Of a DNA stretch of 52,268 nt, positions 24,349 through 32,478 are shown one piece after another; position 1 is the first letter of the stretch, and each line of letters starts with the position of its first letter. The position numbers and the translations under genes were made by a program. A model generated the notes under the pieces. The model had not been told where the DNA came from. It did not search any database and worked only from the letters and a program-made list of their open reading frames with translations. Source of the DNA: Exiguobacterium aurantiacum (lineage in GTDB: Bacteria; Bacillota; Bacilli; Exiguobacteriales; Exiguobacteriaceae); NCBI RefSeq assembly GCF_001766415.1, contig NZ_MKXO01000010.1, positions 1 to 52,268 of the forward strand, written 5' to 3'.

Positions 24349-25476
24349 TCAGTCATACGTCTCGTCGAGGTTGCGCGCATAAAACGCGATGGCGCGACGA
24401 TATCGTTGAATGCTGTCATCTGGCTGCGGACTAGCGAGCAGCTCGAGCAACGCACCGGTCGCTTCCTGATGCTGTCCGAGGTTGTAACGCGTCATCGCTT
24501 GGAACACTTTCAAGGCAGCGATGTCAGGGAACTGTTCGATCGCTTTAGCAAACAGCTCCTCGGCATCCTCGTAACGACCGAGCGCACGGTACGTGCTGCC
24601 GAGCCCGATATACGTCTCACTGAGCTCGTGACCGCTCAGACCGAGTCGGATGGCCCGCTCATAGTGCGGGACGGCTTGACGCTCTTCGCCGAGCGAGTCA
24701 TAACACCAGGCACATTGCGCGTGGAGTCGTGGATTCTTCTCATCTTGACGCAACAGCATGAGCAACAGCTGCTTCGCCCGCTCGAGCTCTCCGTTCTCGC
24801 GCAGGCGGATCGCCTCGTCGAGTCCGACTTCTTCTGGCTGTTTGACGTGAAGGTCGCTCAAATCATCGAGCCACGCCTGCAGTTTCTCATAATATTTCCC
24901 GACATGGACGCCGTCGACGAGCGCGTGGTGCGCTTGAACCGAGAGCGGCATCATCATCCGGTCGCCAACCTTCGTGAATTTGCCCCAGGCGATCCGCGGA
25001 ACGCTATCGTGCTGTTGGTCATTCGTCGGGTGACTGATGCTCGTGAACGTGAGCCAAGGTACGCTCGTAATATAGAGCAGGCTGTCCGGCTCGTCATCGC
25101 CGACGACGACTTCTCGTTTCGCCCCGCTCATCCGCACGGCCACTTCCTCCATGAAGTCGGGAAACGCGTCTTTATACGTCGCCGTACAGAAATTGAAGAC
25201 GTCATCATCCATTATGACGGTGAACGATGGATGGACGACATCATGCTCGACGACCACGTCACCGCGCATCCGGTACCTAAGTTCCGGGATGGCGTTCGCC
25301 GTCTTCACCACGCCGTATAAGAACAGCTTGAAAAATGACTGTCCGCGCGTCTTCGCGAACGTATGTAGCTTCGTCACGTCGACGTTCGCCGTCACGTTGA
25401 AATGCGGGGCGTCAAACGCCTTGAAAAACTCATAATGCTTTTTACGCGGCCACTTCTCGAGATCAATTTGTATCAT
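24349..25476 (-). CDS. Fusion of a CatA-like acetyltransferase and a TPR domain
   Basis: A 375-residue protein. Residues 1-210 are a type-A chloramphenicol O-acetyltransferase-like domain: it has FFKAFDAPHFNVTANVDVT, SFFKLFLYGVVKTANAIPELRYR and the catalytic motif QAHHALVDGVHVGKY, with His in HHALxDG (HHAVCDG in CAT). Residues 220-375 are a tetratricopeptide domain (LDEAIRLRENGELERAKQLL, YIGLGSTYRALGRYEDAEELF, RYNLGQHQEATGALLELL). CATs are usually 210-220 residues alone, and this TPR type is normally a separate small protein, so the joining is unusual. There is one frame with no break. Whether it acts on chloramphenicol is unknown. Confidence 0.82.
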   Translation of the reverse strand: MIQIDLEKWPRKKHYEFFKAFDAPHFNVTANVDVTKLHTFAKTRGQSFFKLFLYGVVKTANAIPELRYRMRGDVVVEHDVVHPSFTVIMDDDVFNFCTATYKDAFPDFMEEVAVRMSGAKREVVVGDDEPDSLLYITSVPWLTFTSISHPTNDQQHDSVPRIAWGKFTKVGDRMMMPLSVQAHHALVDGVHVGKYYEKLQAWLDDLSDLHVKQPEEVGLDEAIRLRENGELERAKQLLLMLLRQDEKNPRLHAQCAWCYDSLGEERQAVPHYERAIRLGLSGHELSETYIGLGSTYRALGRYEDAEELFAKAIEQFPDIAALKVFQAMTRYNLGQHQEATGALLELLASPQPDDSIQRYRRAIAFYARNLDETYD

Positions 25477-25526
25477 CTATCTTCCCCCCCTGTTCTTTCA
25501 CTGTACCAAAAGCAGTAAGGGAAGAC

Positions 25527-26066
25527 TCAAAGCTTCTGCTTCAACTGCTCGTAATGCTCGTTCGCTAAATCAAAATAGACGAAGTCGCGGCGTTCGATCC
25601 GATCGAGCGTCGCCTTGAAATCACGCCAGCCACGGTCGACCATCTCCGGTGTGAGCTCACCTGACTTGGCTGCCGCTTCGAACTCATCCTCGTCTTTACG
25701 GACGACGTCACCGTTCGGGAAGATGAGGATGTCGAGCAGGAGGTCATCCATGTACGGAATCCCATCCTCATACCCGATCCCCTCGACGATATCGATGTAC
25801 CATTGGACGATGTTGCCCCGGTCATCGAACATGACGGTCACCCCGAACGGTTCATGTTCTGAGAAGTACTGGAGCCACGCGTAACCTGCGTCGGCGACGA
25901 TGAACTCCTCGCCGTTATGCATCTTATATTGTGGGGCTCGGACGGCGTCAATTTGAAAGAGGGCGACGGTGCCCGAGAAGCGATCGTCCTGCACCTCCAT
26001 TTGTGCGTATCGATTTTTTAATATGCGTTCCCAATCACGACGATTGGCAAATTTTCGTTTTGGCAT
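25527..26066 (-). CDS. DUF402 family protein
   Basis: A 179-residue protein with the DUF402/FomD-like barrel: GVTVMFDDRGNIVQWYIDIVEGIG, then MDDLLLDILIFPNGDVVRKDEDEF, with the conserved acidic metal ligands (YIDIV, LDI, DEDEF). Relatives are nucleoside-di/triphosphate or nucleotidyl-ester hydrolases; a precise substrate is not known. AAAGGAGAGAGAGAG before the ATG. The basic N-terminus (PKRKFANRRDWERILKNRY) is outside the domain. Confidence 0.8.
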   Translation of the reverse strand: MPKRKFANRRDWERILKNRYAQMEVQDDRFSGTVALFQIDAVRAPQYKMHNGEEFIVADAGYAWLQYFSEHEPFGVTVMFDDRGNIVQWYIDIVEGIGYEDGIPYMDDLLLDILIFPNGDVVRKDEDEFEAAAKSGELTPEMVDRGWRDFKATLDRIERRDFVYFDLANEHYEQLKQKL

Positions 26067-26275
26067 CTCTCTCTCTCCTTTAGATCAGTTTCCTAAATGT
26101 GTTCGCCAAAAGTCGACATTCCCCTGTTCAATCGTACAGGTTGTATTGATTGAACCAGACGAGGTAGCGATTCCATTTGCCCTAGATGAGAAAGTATCCA
26201 GGTTCTCATCCCATTTCATACATGCTACGCTAATGTAAAATAGGGAAATAATGTAACTTACTAGGGGGTTGTTTT

Positions 26276-27022
26276 ATGAAACGGTTAGGACTACTTGGCT
26301 TAAGCGCGTTCTTGCTGACAGGCTGTACCGATCAAGCCGAGAAACCAATCGTCTCTCCTGATATGAACGAACAAGATGAAGAAGCGACGATCGAATGGAC
26401 ACGAGAAGATTTCAAAGACGTCTTTGACCAACACGAGACTGCCCAAGACTTGTTAGCAGCGCTCGAAACCCAAGGGCTAACACCGTTCCGGGAGACGTTC
26501 GAACGCGTCGTCATCGCCGGGGACGGGATCCATCATACATACGCCGATATTTATCCGTTCAAGCTCGACGACGGTACGTACGCGACCGTCTATGAGAATG
26601 AAGACGGTGAGATTGCCAACGGTCCCGAGTCGGTCGCACCGCTCTTTTGGCAAGAAGAGTCGTTCACGCAATTCGTTGAGGAGATTGAGAAGCGCAAATA
26701 CGGGACGAGTGCCCCGCCGACCGACGTCACATTGACGCAAGACGAGTTTCAATCGATTTACGACCGCCATGCCTACACGTCAGCGCTCATCGTCGAGCTC
26801 GACGAATGGGGAGTTCAAGTCGCACGCGACCCAATCGAGAACGTCATCATTGCCGGGAACGGCGTCAAGGAAGTGACGGCCGACTTGATCGTCTTTGAGA
26901 TCGAAAACGGCTACGCTATCGTCTACGACCAAGACGGTGAGATTTTGAAAGCACCGGAGTCGATCGCCCAGCTGTTTTGGAACGAAACGGATTATGAAAA
27001 CCTGCTCGAGAAGAACGAGTGA
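26276..27022 (+). CDS. Lipoprotein with two tandem repeat domains
   Basis: A 248-residue exported protein: lipoprotein signal with lipobox LLTGC (Cys17), then two homologous domains, about residues 40-128 and 148-238. Matching parts are REDFKDVFDQHETAQDLLAAL with QDEFQSIYDRHAYTSALIVEL; RVVIAGDGIHHTYADI with NVIIAGNGVKEVTADL; and GPESVAPLFW with APESIAQLFW. No named family recognised. It abuts the convergent APH-like gene with no gap. CTAGGGGG precedes the ATG. Confidence 0.75.
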   Translation: MKRLGLLGLSAFLLTGCTDQAEKPIVSPDMNEQDEEATIEWTREDFKDVFDQHETAQDLLAALETQGLTPFRETFERVVIAGDGIHHTYADIYPFKLDDGTYATVYENEDGEIANGPESVAPLFWQEESFTQFVEEIEKRKYGTSAPPTDVTLTQDEFQSIYDRHAYTSALIVELDEWGVQVARDPIENVIIAGNGVKEVTADLIVFEIENGYAIVYDQDGEILKAPESIAQLFWNETDYENLLEKNE

Positions 27023-28000
27023 TCACGTACCGCGACGTTTCAAGTCCCGATACTCGAGGAACAAGTTAAGCCATTGGGCCGGTTTATCGGCTGACTCGGA
27101 CGGATCATACCGATAGTTGGTCACATATACATGCCACGACAGCGCCCGATACACGCAACCGAGCTCTTCAGCGATCAACAAATGGCGCCATAGCACGTCC
27201 CGAGGCGCTACACCTTCCCACTCAGCCAAGTAGACGGTACGCATCTTCTGAATCTGTTCATACCATGCGACTTCATCGTCTTCTGGCAACAAGTCGTAGA
27301 GCGCGTTCCAAAACACACGGACGCTGAAGAACGGATGGGTGACGGTCGCATCGCCCCAATCGAGAATACATAAGTCATCCGTCTGTTTGCGCCAAAAGAT
27401 GTTGCCGCCATGTAAGTCGCCGTGCTCGAGACTCATCGGCAGCCCAGTCGCGAGCTCGTCGCACATGGTGAGGAGTTCGTCTTGGAGCGCCAGCACCGCC
27501 TCTGCCTTATCTCGATCTAACCCCGTACATAACTCGGGTAAATACGTCCGTATCTCTTCTTTTAGACGAGCCGGACGCCGGTCCGGGATGCCGTAGGCCA
27601 AAAGCGTATCCATGTAATTCGCTTCTTTTCTCTGTAGTTTCGCATATTGACGCACAGCCGCTTCATACCGACTGTGCTTAGGGTATTCGCGAAGTGCATC
27701 CCCGCCGATGTCTCGCATAAGTAGCCAGTTGCGTGCCGCGTCAATGGCGATGACCTCCGGGACGAGTCCCGGATGCCGTTCGGCTAGATGCATCGACAGT
27801 TCAGCCTCGCCATCACTAATTGGCGTCACCGCCTTGGCGTAGTAACGGTCTGCTCCGTACTCTCCATACATCAAGTACGTCAAATCCGTATCTTTCACAA
27901 CCCGCCACGTCACACCTGGCACATGGCCATCGAGCCAGCGTTCGAACTGTTCACGGTAAGACTCGTCACGCCATGGGATCGCACTCCTCACTGACCTCAC
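27023..28000 (-). CDS. APH-type phosphotransferase
   Basis: A 325-residue protein of the aminoglycoside-phosphotransferase/choline-kinase fold. The catalytic loop SLEHGDLHGGNIFW and the metal-binding ILDWGDATVTHPFFSV are complete. Such enzymes phosphorylate small hydroxyl compounds (sugars, amino alcohols, macrolides or aminoglycosides); the substrate cannot be told. Start is uncertain: GTG 28000 is very close to AAAGGA, while GTG 27991 (three codons later) has it ten bases upstream and may be the real start. Confidence 0.8.
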   Translation of the reverse strand: MRSVRSAIPWRDESYREQFERWLDGHVPGVTWRVVKDTDLTYLMYGEYGADRYYAKAVTPISDGEAELSMHLAERHPGLVPEVIAIDAARNWLLMRDIGGDALREYPKHSRYEAAVRQYAKLQRKEANYMDTLLAYGIPDRRPARLKEEIRTYLPELCTGLDRDKAEAVLALQDELLTMCDELATGLPMSLEHGDLHGGNIFWRKQTDDLCILDWGDATVTHPFFSVRVFWNALYDLLPEDDEVAWYEQIQKMRTVYLAEWEGVAPRDVLWRHLLIAEELGCVYRALSWHVYVTNYRYDPSESADKPAQWLNLFLEYRDLKRRGT

Positions 28001-28035
28001 TTCCTTTCACCACACTTCGTTTAGGAGGAAATAAT

Positions 28036-28356
28036 ATGGACGTTGTCTATTATTCATACCCGGTCGATGCGTTACTCTATATGTATTTAGGTGCGACGGC
28101 TGTCTTCAGCTTCATAATCGGCCTAGTCGTTCGCCGCGTGGCGAGACGTCCAGATATCAGCTTTTGGACGACGATCGTGCTCAGCTTTGTCGGACTATGT
28201 CTTTCACTCGGCTGGTTCCGTAACGCCTCGGTCACCGTATTTATGGGTACACTCCCGTGGCTCATCAATCTCGTGTTTTCCCTGTTTTTATACGCCCTGT
28301 ATAGCGGTATCATTTATTTCATCTTCCGACCGCGAAAAATTGAGGCAACAAAATAA
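28036..28356 (+). CDS. Three-span membrane protein of unknown function
   Basis: A 106-residue hydrophobic protein with three spans (about residues 10-32, 42-61, 68-98) and a basic end (FRPRKIEATK). TTAGGAGGAA before ATG 28036; the longer frame to 27820 overlaps the divergent gene and is not used. It ends only 30 bases before the TPP riboswitch, so the riboswitch promoter lies at its end. Confidence 0.6.
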   Translation: MDVVYYSYPVDALLYMYLGATAVFSFIIGLVVRRVARRPDISFWTTIVLSFVGLCLSLGWFRNASVTVFMGTLPWLINLVFSLFLYALYSGIIYFIFRPRKIEATK

Positions 28357-28361
28357 CGTTA

Positions 28362-28370
28362 TGCTATACT
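28362..28370 (+). promoter_or_regulatory. Extended -10 promoter of the thiW leader
   Basis: TGCTATACT (TGn plus TATACT) about 20 bases before the riboswitch, with a weak TTGAGG 19 bases upstream of the -10. Confidence 0.5.
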
Positions 28371-28385
28371 CAAACCAATAAACGA

Positions 28386-28467
28386 CCACTAGGGGAGCCT
28401 TCGGGCTGAGACGGCAACTGCCGGACCCTTCGAACCTGATCTGGCTCATACCAGCGTAGGGAAGTGG
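28386..28467 (+). ncRNA. TPP riboswitch (thi box)
   Basis: A textbook thi-box: P1 strands CCACT (28386-28390) and AGTGG (28463-28467), the conserved CTGAGA after the first hairpin, ACCCTTCGAACCTGATCTGG and the ACCAGCGTAGGGAAGTGG end. Thiamine pyrophosphate binding would hold P1 closed, freeing the terminator arm downstream. It precedes thiW. Confidence 0.95.
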
Positions 28468-28490
28468 CTTGGATACGTCTGTCTGTCCAC

Positions 28491-28525
28491 GCCACTTTTC
28501 CACTTGGAGAAGTGGCGTTTTCATT
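28491..28525 (+). terminator. Riboswitch-controlled terminator
   Basis: GCCACTT/AAGTGGC stem followed by GTTTTCATTTT. The left arm can instead pair with GAAGTGGC at 28461-28468 of the riboswitch P1, giving an antiterminator when TPP is absent. Confidence 0.85.
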
Positions 28526-28542
28526 TTGAAAGGAGACACTTC

Positions 28543-29031
28543 ATGCGTATTCAACAACTCACTTGGATGGCGATGCTCATCGCCATCGCCATCATCGGCG
28601 CCCTGTTCATCTCCATCCCGACCGGTGTCGCCCGGGCCTATCCGGTGCAACATATGGTGAACGTCATCGCCGCCGTCACCGTCGGTCCGATTGGTGCCGT
28701 CCTCGTCGCGTTCGTGACCGGACTCGTCCGTGTCATGACCGGGACCGGGTCGTTGCTCGCCTTCCCAGGTGGTATGATCGGTGCCTTGCTTGCTGGACTA
28801 TTTTACGTGCGGACGAACCGGGTCGCTTTCGCTGCGCTCGGTGAAGTCATCGGGACGGGCGTCATTGCCTCGTTCATCGCCGTCCCGTACGCGAAAATCT
28901 TAATGGGTTCTGAGTTTGGGGCGCTGTTCTTCTTCCCGGCCTTCCTTGCCTCGAGCGTGACCGGAGCCATCCTCGGCTGGATCGTCCTCGCCCGCGTCAA
29001 ACAGTTGCGTCCACTTACGGTGAAGCGATAA
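28543..29031 (+). CDS. thiW: ECF transporter S component ThiW
   Basis: A 162-residue integral membrane substrate-binding component of an energy-coupling-factor transporter, expected to bring in the thiazole precursor of thiamine. Five to six spans; typical ThiW parts are YPVQHMVNVIAAVTVGPIGA and FPGGMIGALLAG. It needs the shared EcfA/T module encoded elsewhere. AAAGGAGA precedes ATG 28543. Regulation by the TPP riboswitch directly upstream fits this role. It is a single gene here without thiazole kinase or other thi genes. Confidence 0.88.
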   Translation: MRIQQLTWMAMLIAIAIIGALFISIPTGVARAYPVQHMVNVIAAVTVGPIGAVLVAFVTGLVRVMTGTGSLLAFPGGMIGALLAGLFYVRTNRVAFAALGEVIGTGVIASFIAVPYAKILMGSEFGALFFFPAFLASSVTGAILGWIVLARVKQLRPLTVKR

Positions 29032-29046
29032 TTGAACAAGAATCAC

Positions 29047-29088
29047 AAAAACAGGGACAGCCGACTTGTGACGGTTATCCCTGTTTTA
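29047..29088. terminator. Bidirectional terminator
   Basis: AAAACAGGGA/TCCCTGTTTT with inner GCCG/CGGT pairing between the convergent thiW and acetyltransferase genes. Confidence 0.7.
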
Positions 29089-29545
29089 CGTGATACACCC
29101 AGATTTCTTCTCCGTTCGCTTCATCAATCAAGCCGCTGTCGACGAATCCGCCTTTCGCGTAAAATCGTTTCGCCGGTTCGTTCGTCGCATGCAGGCTGAG
29201 GACGATGTCATCGACATCAAATCGATCTTGCATCCACTCAATCGCAAGTTGCAAAAATGTTGACCCGATGCCTTTCCCTTGCTCATCCAGATCAATCATA
29301 AACCGGTCGAGCCAGACGTAACGCTCCGCCTTATTCTCGGCCCCAATCATCATAAAGCCGACCGGTTGATTGTTTCGACAGAGCGCGTAGCATGCCCACG
29401 CGTGCTTGACGTCGACGTCCATCTCCCGGAGCGATTCCGCGTTCGTTTCGATAAAGCGGGCCTGACCAGGTGCGACGGTCAAGGCGACGACCGCATCCAA
29501 GTTCGTCTCATCAATCGGTTGAATCGTCAACGCATCGGTAGCCAT
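29075..29545 (-). CDS. GNAT acetyltransferase, BltD/polyamine type
   Basis: A 156-residue GNAT enzyme. The block RYVWLDRFMIDLDEQGKGIGSTFLQLAI closely follows the pattern of spermine/spermidine acetyltransferase BltD (VWLDRFxIDxxxQGKGxG), and NEPAKRFYAKGGFVDSG is the usual end. Polyamine acetylation is therefore a reasonable inference. GGAGGAGG before the ATG; its start overlaps the last 19 bases of the YcxB-like gene, so the two are co-translated. Confidence 0.8.
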   Translation of the reverse strand: MATDALTIQPIDETNLDAVVALTVAPGQARFIETNAESLREMDVDVKHAWACYALCRNNQPVGFMMIGAENKAERYVWLDRFMIDLDEQGKGIGSTFLQLAIEWMQDRFDVDDIVLSLHATNEPAKRFYAKGGFVDSGLIDEANGEEIWVYHVKQG

Positions 29546-30030
29546 CGTTGTACCTCCTCCATGTCCTGCCCGCGTTTCGGCAAGATGTAGGCGCTGACCG
29601 ACGAGTTATACAAATACACATAATCGGCTTCCTCGACGACTTCCTTGATGCCGCTCCATGAGACTTTCGTCTCCCCGAACGCATTTTTGTCACGAAGACC
29701 GTCTTCATCCAGATCCATCGTATGCGGGCCGATCATGCCTTCATTGCTTCGTTCTTGAATCATCCGCTTCGTCTGTTTTCGGATATGCCGTTCAAAATAC
29801 TTCGGATAATACAGAAACCAGATGAGGCTGATGACGCCATACACCCCAAACAACCACCAGCTCGTATCTTGAAACAATGTCGCGAACGTCAAAGCGCCAC
29901 CACTTAAAATGATGACGGGCCCGATGATGCGCTGCAGGAATAGCATCCTCTTTCCTATCTTTGAACGTCTAATATGACTCAAGTTGAAGTGAATGTAGTC
30001 TTCTTCCGTCAATTCGTATTGGATTTCCAT
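29527..30030 (-). CDS. YcxB family membrane protein
   Basis: A 167-residue protein: a short N-terminal segment (EIQYELTEEDYIHFNLSH), two close membrane spans (about 31-69), then a C-terminal YcxB-like beta domain (HTMDLDEDGLRDKNAFGETKVSWSGIKEVVEEADYVYLY...AYILPKR). The function of this family is unknown. GGAGGGATACAT before the ATG. Confidence 0.8.
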   Translation of the reverse strand: MEIQYELTEEDYIHFNLSHIRRSKIGKRMLFLQRIIGPVIILSGGALTFATLFQDTSWWLFGVYGVISLIWFLYYPKYFERHIRKQTKRMIQERSNEGMIGPHTMDLDEDGLRDKNAFGETKVSWSGIKEVVEEADYVYLYNSSVSAYILPKRGQDMEEVQRWLPMR

Positions 30031-30123
30031 ATGTATCCCTCCTCGGTGTCGTATACGTCTTCGTTCAAGAAAAGTTCCGCTTCAGGCTCCTATTCGCTAA
30101 AATAAAAGCAAAGGAGTGACACG

Positions 30124-30522
30124 ATGAAACAAATCCACCATCTCTGTATCCAAACGCCCGACTATGCGGCGTCAAAGCAATTTTATGAAACGCTCGGTTT
30201 TGAGCTCGTCCAAGAGTCAACCAACTTCCATACCCGGGCGTTCAACAGTTGGCTCAAGCTCGGCGACTTCTATATCGAACTCCAGACGGCGAAGACCGAC
30301 GAGACGTTATCGCCGTATTCGAAACATGCGGCCGGACCCGTTCACTTCGCCTTGTACGTCGATGACCTTGAAGCGGAAGTCCGTCGGCTCGAGGCGCTCG
30401 GTGTCACGTTCTTGCCGAAACATGGCGGCAACATCTACTTCGTCGTCGACGGACATTTGAGCAAACTAAAAGCCCCGGAAGGCACGATCATCGAGCTTCG
30501 GGACACGTTTTTGATCAAGTGA
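30124..30522 (+). CDS. VOC family protein (glyoxalase/bleomycin-resistance fold)
   Basis: A 132-residue single VOC domain: IHHLCIQTPDYAASKQFYETLGFELV, GPVHFALYVDDLEAEVRRLEALGVTF and LKAPEGTIIELRD. Metal ligands His6, a His in PVHFAL and Glu in IIELRD are in the usual places. Reaction unknown. AAAGGAGTGACACG before the ATG. Confidence 0.82.
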   Translation: MKQIHHLCIQTPDYAASKQFYETLGFELVQESTNFHTRAFNSWLKLGDFYIELQTAKTDETLSPYSKHAAGPVHFALYVDDLEAEVRRLEALGVTFLPKHGGNIYFVVDGHLSKLKAPEGTIIELRDTFLIK

Positions 30523-30543
30523 GGCGCTCGCCTCGCTTTTTTT
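30521..30543 (+). terminator. Rho-independent terminator
   Basis: GAGGC/GCCTC stem followed by GCTTTTTTT, overlapping the VOC gene stop. Confidence 0.7.
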
Positions 30544-30634
30544 CGTCCGTATCGCACACCCCCATGTTTCCCGCCACTTGCGAACAGGTACATGAAAAAG
30601 AATACAACGTGTACGTACCGTTTGGAGGCTATTT

Positions 30635-32437
30635 ATGAAATATCTTGATTATTGGAGTTATCTGTCACTATCACTTGCCAAACTATTTTTATTCAGCGTC
30701 TTGACCGCGAGTGCGTTCAACGTTCATTTTTTACTCGTCAACATCGGGATGATTCTCATGATGACGAGCTGGGCGTTGCTCGTGAAGACGAAAACACGGC
30801 GCTGGATTTTATTCGCCTCGCTGTTTCTACACAGTACACTCCTCATCTCCGACGTCTGGTATTATCGCTATTTCGGCAATCTGTTGTCGGTCGCGCTTTT
30901 GTCAGACGTTGGTCAGATGGGCGACGTCGGCGGCGGCTTCCTGACGTTGATTCAACCGACCGACTTTCTATTGTTCGTGGACCTGGTGCTTTATACCGCT
31001 GTCCTCGTCTATATGAGAAAAAGACCTGCGCAAGGCACAGGAAAAAATCGCCGGATCGCCGCTTCCGGTTTTGTCGTCGGCTTGACCGCCTTCGTCGTTC
31101 CGTTAACCGTCAGTCAGCCGAATGGTGATGAGCAAGCACCGATTTCGAACATGCGTGAATATTACGAGTACGGCTTTTGGGGGTATCACGGCCTCGACTT
31201 GTTCCGTGGCATCGGCGACCAACTCGGCTTCGGAGACGGCTTAACCGCACAAGAAGAGACGCGGCTCGGTACCTCGGCTCCAACCGACGTCGAGACAACG
31301 GCTGATACGAACGTCATCATGCTGCAGCTCGAGTCGTTCCAGACGTCGGTGATCGGACAGACGATCAACGGACAGGAACTGACACCGAACTTGAACGCGC
31401 TTCGTGACGAGATGTTGTACTTCCCGAACTTCTATCATCAGACGCACGAAGGCCGGACGTCGGATGCGGAATTCACGGTCAACACCTCGCTCTACCCGGT
31501 CAAATCCGGTTCGGTGTACACCCAGTACGGTGACCATACGTTTGACGCCTTACCTGAACGTTTGCGCCAAGCCGGCTATGATACGGCCGCGATGCATGCG
31601 TTCGACAAAACGTTTTGGAACCGCGACAACGTCTATGACAATATCGGCTTCAATCATTTTTTCAGCAAAGATGACTATCCGGAAGAACCTGTCATCGGCA
31701 TGGCGCTTAACGACAAAGATTTCTTGACCACTTCCGTCGAAGCGATGGACACGTTAGCGGAACCGTTTTATGCGTTCATGGTCGCTTTGACGAGCCATAC
31801 GCCATATGAGCTCCCAGAAGCTGAAAAACGATTGGACTTGACCGGTTATGACGACCCGCTGCTTCAAAACTATTACCATACCGTCCACTACGTCGACGCG
31901 GCCGTCGGGTTGATGGTCGATCAATTGAAGGCGAACGGGACGTGGAATAATTCGTTAGTCGTCTTTTATGGCGATCATGACAGCGGCCTGACCTCAGCAG
32001 GTGACGAGATGGCCGAGCAAGCGAACGCCGATTCGGCAGTCGAACTGTTTCAGCTCGACCGTTCTGTTCCGCTCTACATCAAACCAGCCAACTTGAACGA
32101 AGGTCGAACGATCGAAGCGAGCGGCGGTCAAACGGACATCGCCCCGACCATCCTAGAATTGCTCGGGATGGAGCCCGCCTACATGCTCGGCAGCCCGCTG
32201 CTCGACGACGAACCGAACTTGACCGTGTTCCGTAACGGGTCGTTCCGGTACGACACGCTCTACTATGTTCCAAACTTGACCGATCCCATCGGAAACGGGA
32301 CGTGTTACGCGGTCGAGACAGGAGATGAGCTACCGCTCAGTCAATGTGAGCCTTTCATCGACGAAGCGGCCGAACAACTGCGTCTGTCCGATACGATCAT
32401 CGAGAAAGACGCACTCTCCAAAACAAAACGCGAATAA
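30635..32437 (+). CDS. LTA synthase family phosphoglycerol transferase
   Basis: A 600-residue polytopic enzyme. Five N-terminal spans (within residues 10-160) precede an extracellular sulfatase-like domain. Active-site residues fit LtaS: Glu233 in LQLESFQ, the nucleophile Thr275 in HEGRTSDAEF, FWNR (Trp328, Arg330), His388 in TSHTPY and Asp447-His448 in YGDHD. It would polymerise or prime glycerol phosphate for lipoteichoic acid from phosphatidylglycerol. Which paralogue (LtaS, YfnI, YqgS, YvgJ) it matches is not clear. GTTTGGAGG precedes the ATG. A possible ECF-type promoter (TGAAAA-15-CGTA) is at 30593-30617. Confidence 0.88.
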   Translation: MKYLDYWSYLSLSLAKLFLFSVLTASAFNVHFLLVNIGMILMMTSWALLVKTKTRRWILFASLFLHSTLLISDVWYYRYFGNLLSVALLSDVGQMGDVGGGFLTLIQPTDFLLFVDLVLYTAVLVYMRKRPAQGTGKNRRIAASGFVVGLTAFVVPLTVSQPNGDEQAPISNMREYYEYGFWGYHGLDLFRGIGDQLGFGDGLTAQEETRLGTSAPTDVETTADTNVIMLQLESFQTSVIGQTINGQELTPNLNALRDEMLYFPNFYHQTHEGRTSDAEFTVNTSLYPVKSGSVYTQYGDHTFDALPERLRQAGYDTAAMHAFDKTFWNRDNVYDNIGFNHFFSKDDYPEEPVIGMALNDKDFLTTSVEAMDTLAEPFYAFMVALTSHTPYELPEAEKRLDLTGYDDPLLQNYYHTVHYVDAAVGLMVDQLKANGTWNNSLVVFYGDHDSGLTSAGDEMAEQANADSAVELFQLDRSVPLYIKPANLNEGRTIEASGGQTDIAPTILELLGMEPAYMLGSPLLDDEPNLTVFRNGSFRYDTLYYVPNLTDPIGNGTCYAVETGDELPLSQCEPFIDEAAEQLRLSDTIIEKDALSKTKRE

Positions 32438-32474
32438 AACCATGCCGCCCTGATTCGCTAAGGGCGGCATGGTT
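32438..32474. terminator. Bidirectional terminator
   Basis: Perfect 14-bp stem AACCATGCCGCCCT with its complement, between convergent genes. Confidence 0.8.
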
Positions 32475-32478
32475 CGTT

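Noticed and set aside
24283-25320. 345-codon plus-strand ORF opposite the CAT-TPR gene
   Set aside because: The minus frame has clear CAT and TPR motifs and a ribosome binding site; the plus frame is an antisense shadow caused by codon bias.
26085-26219. Minus-strand 44-codon ORF between the DUF402 and lipoprotein genes
   Set aside because: No ribosome binding site and no recognisable features; sits in a divergent promoter region, so probably chance.
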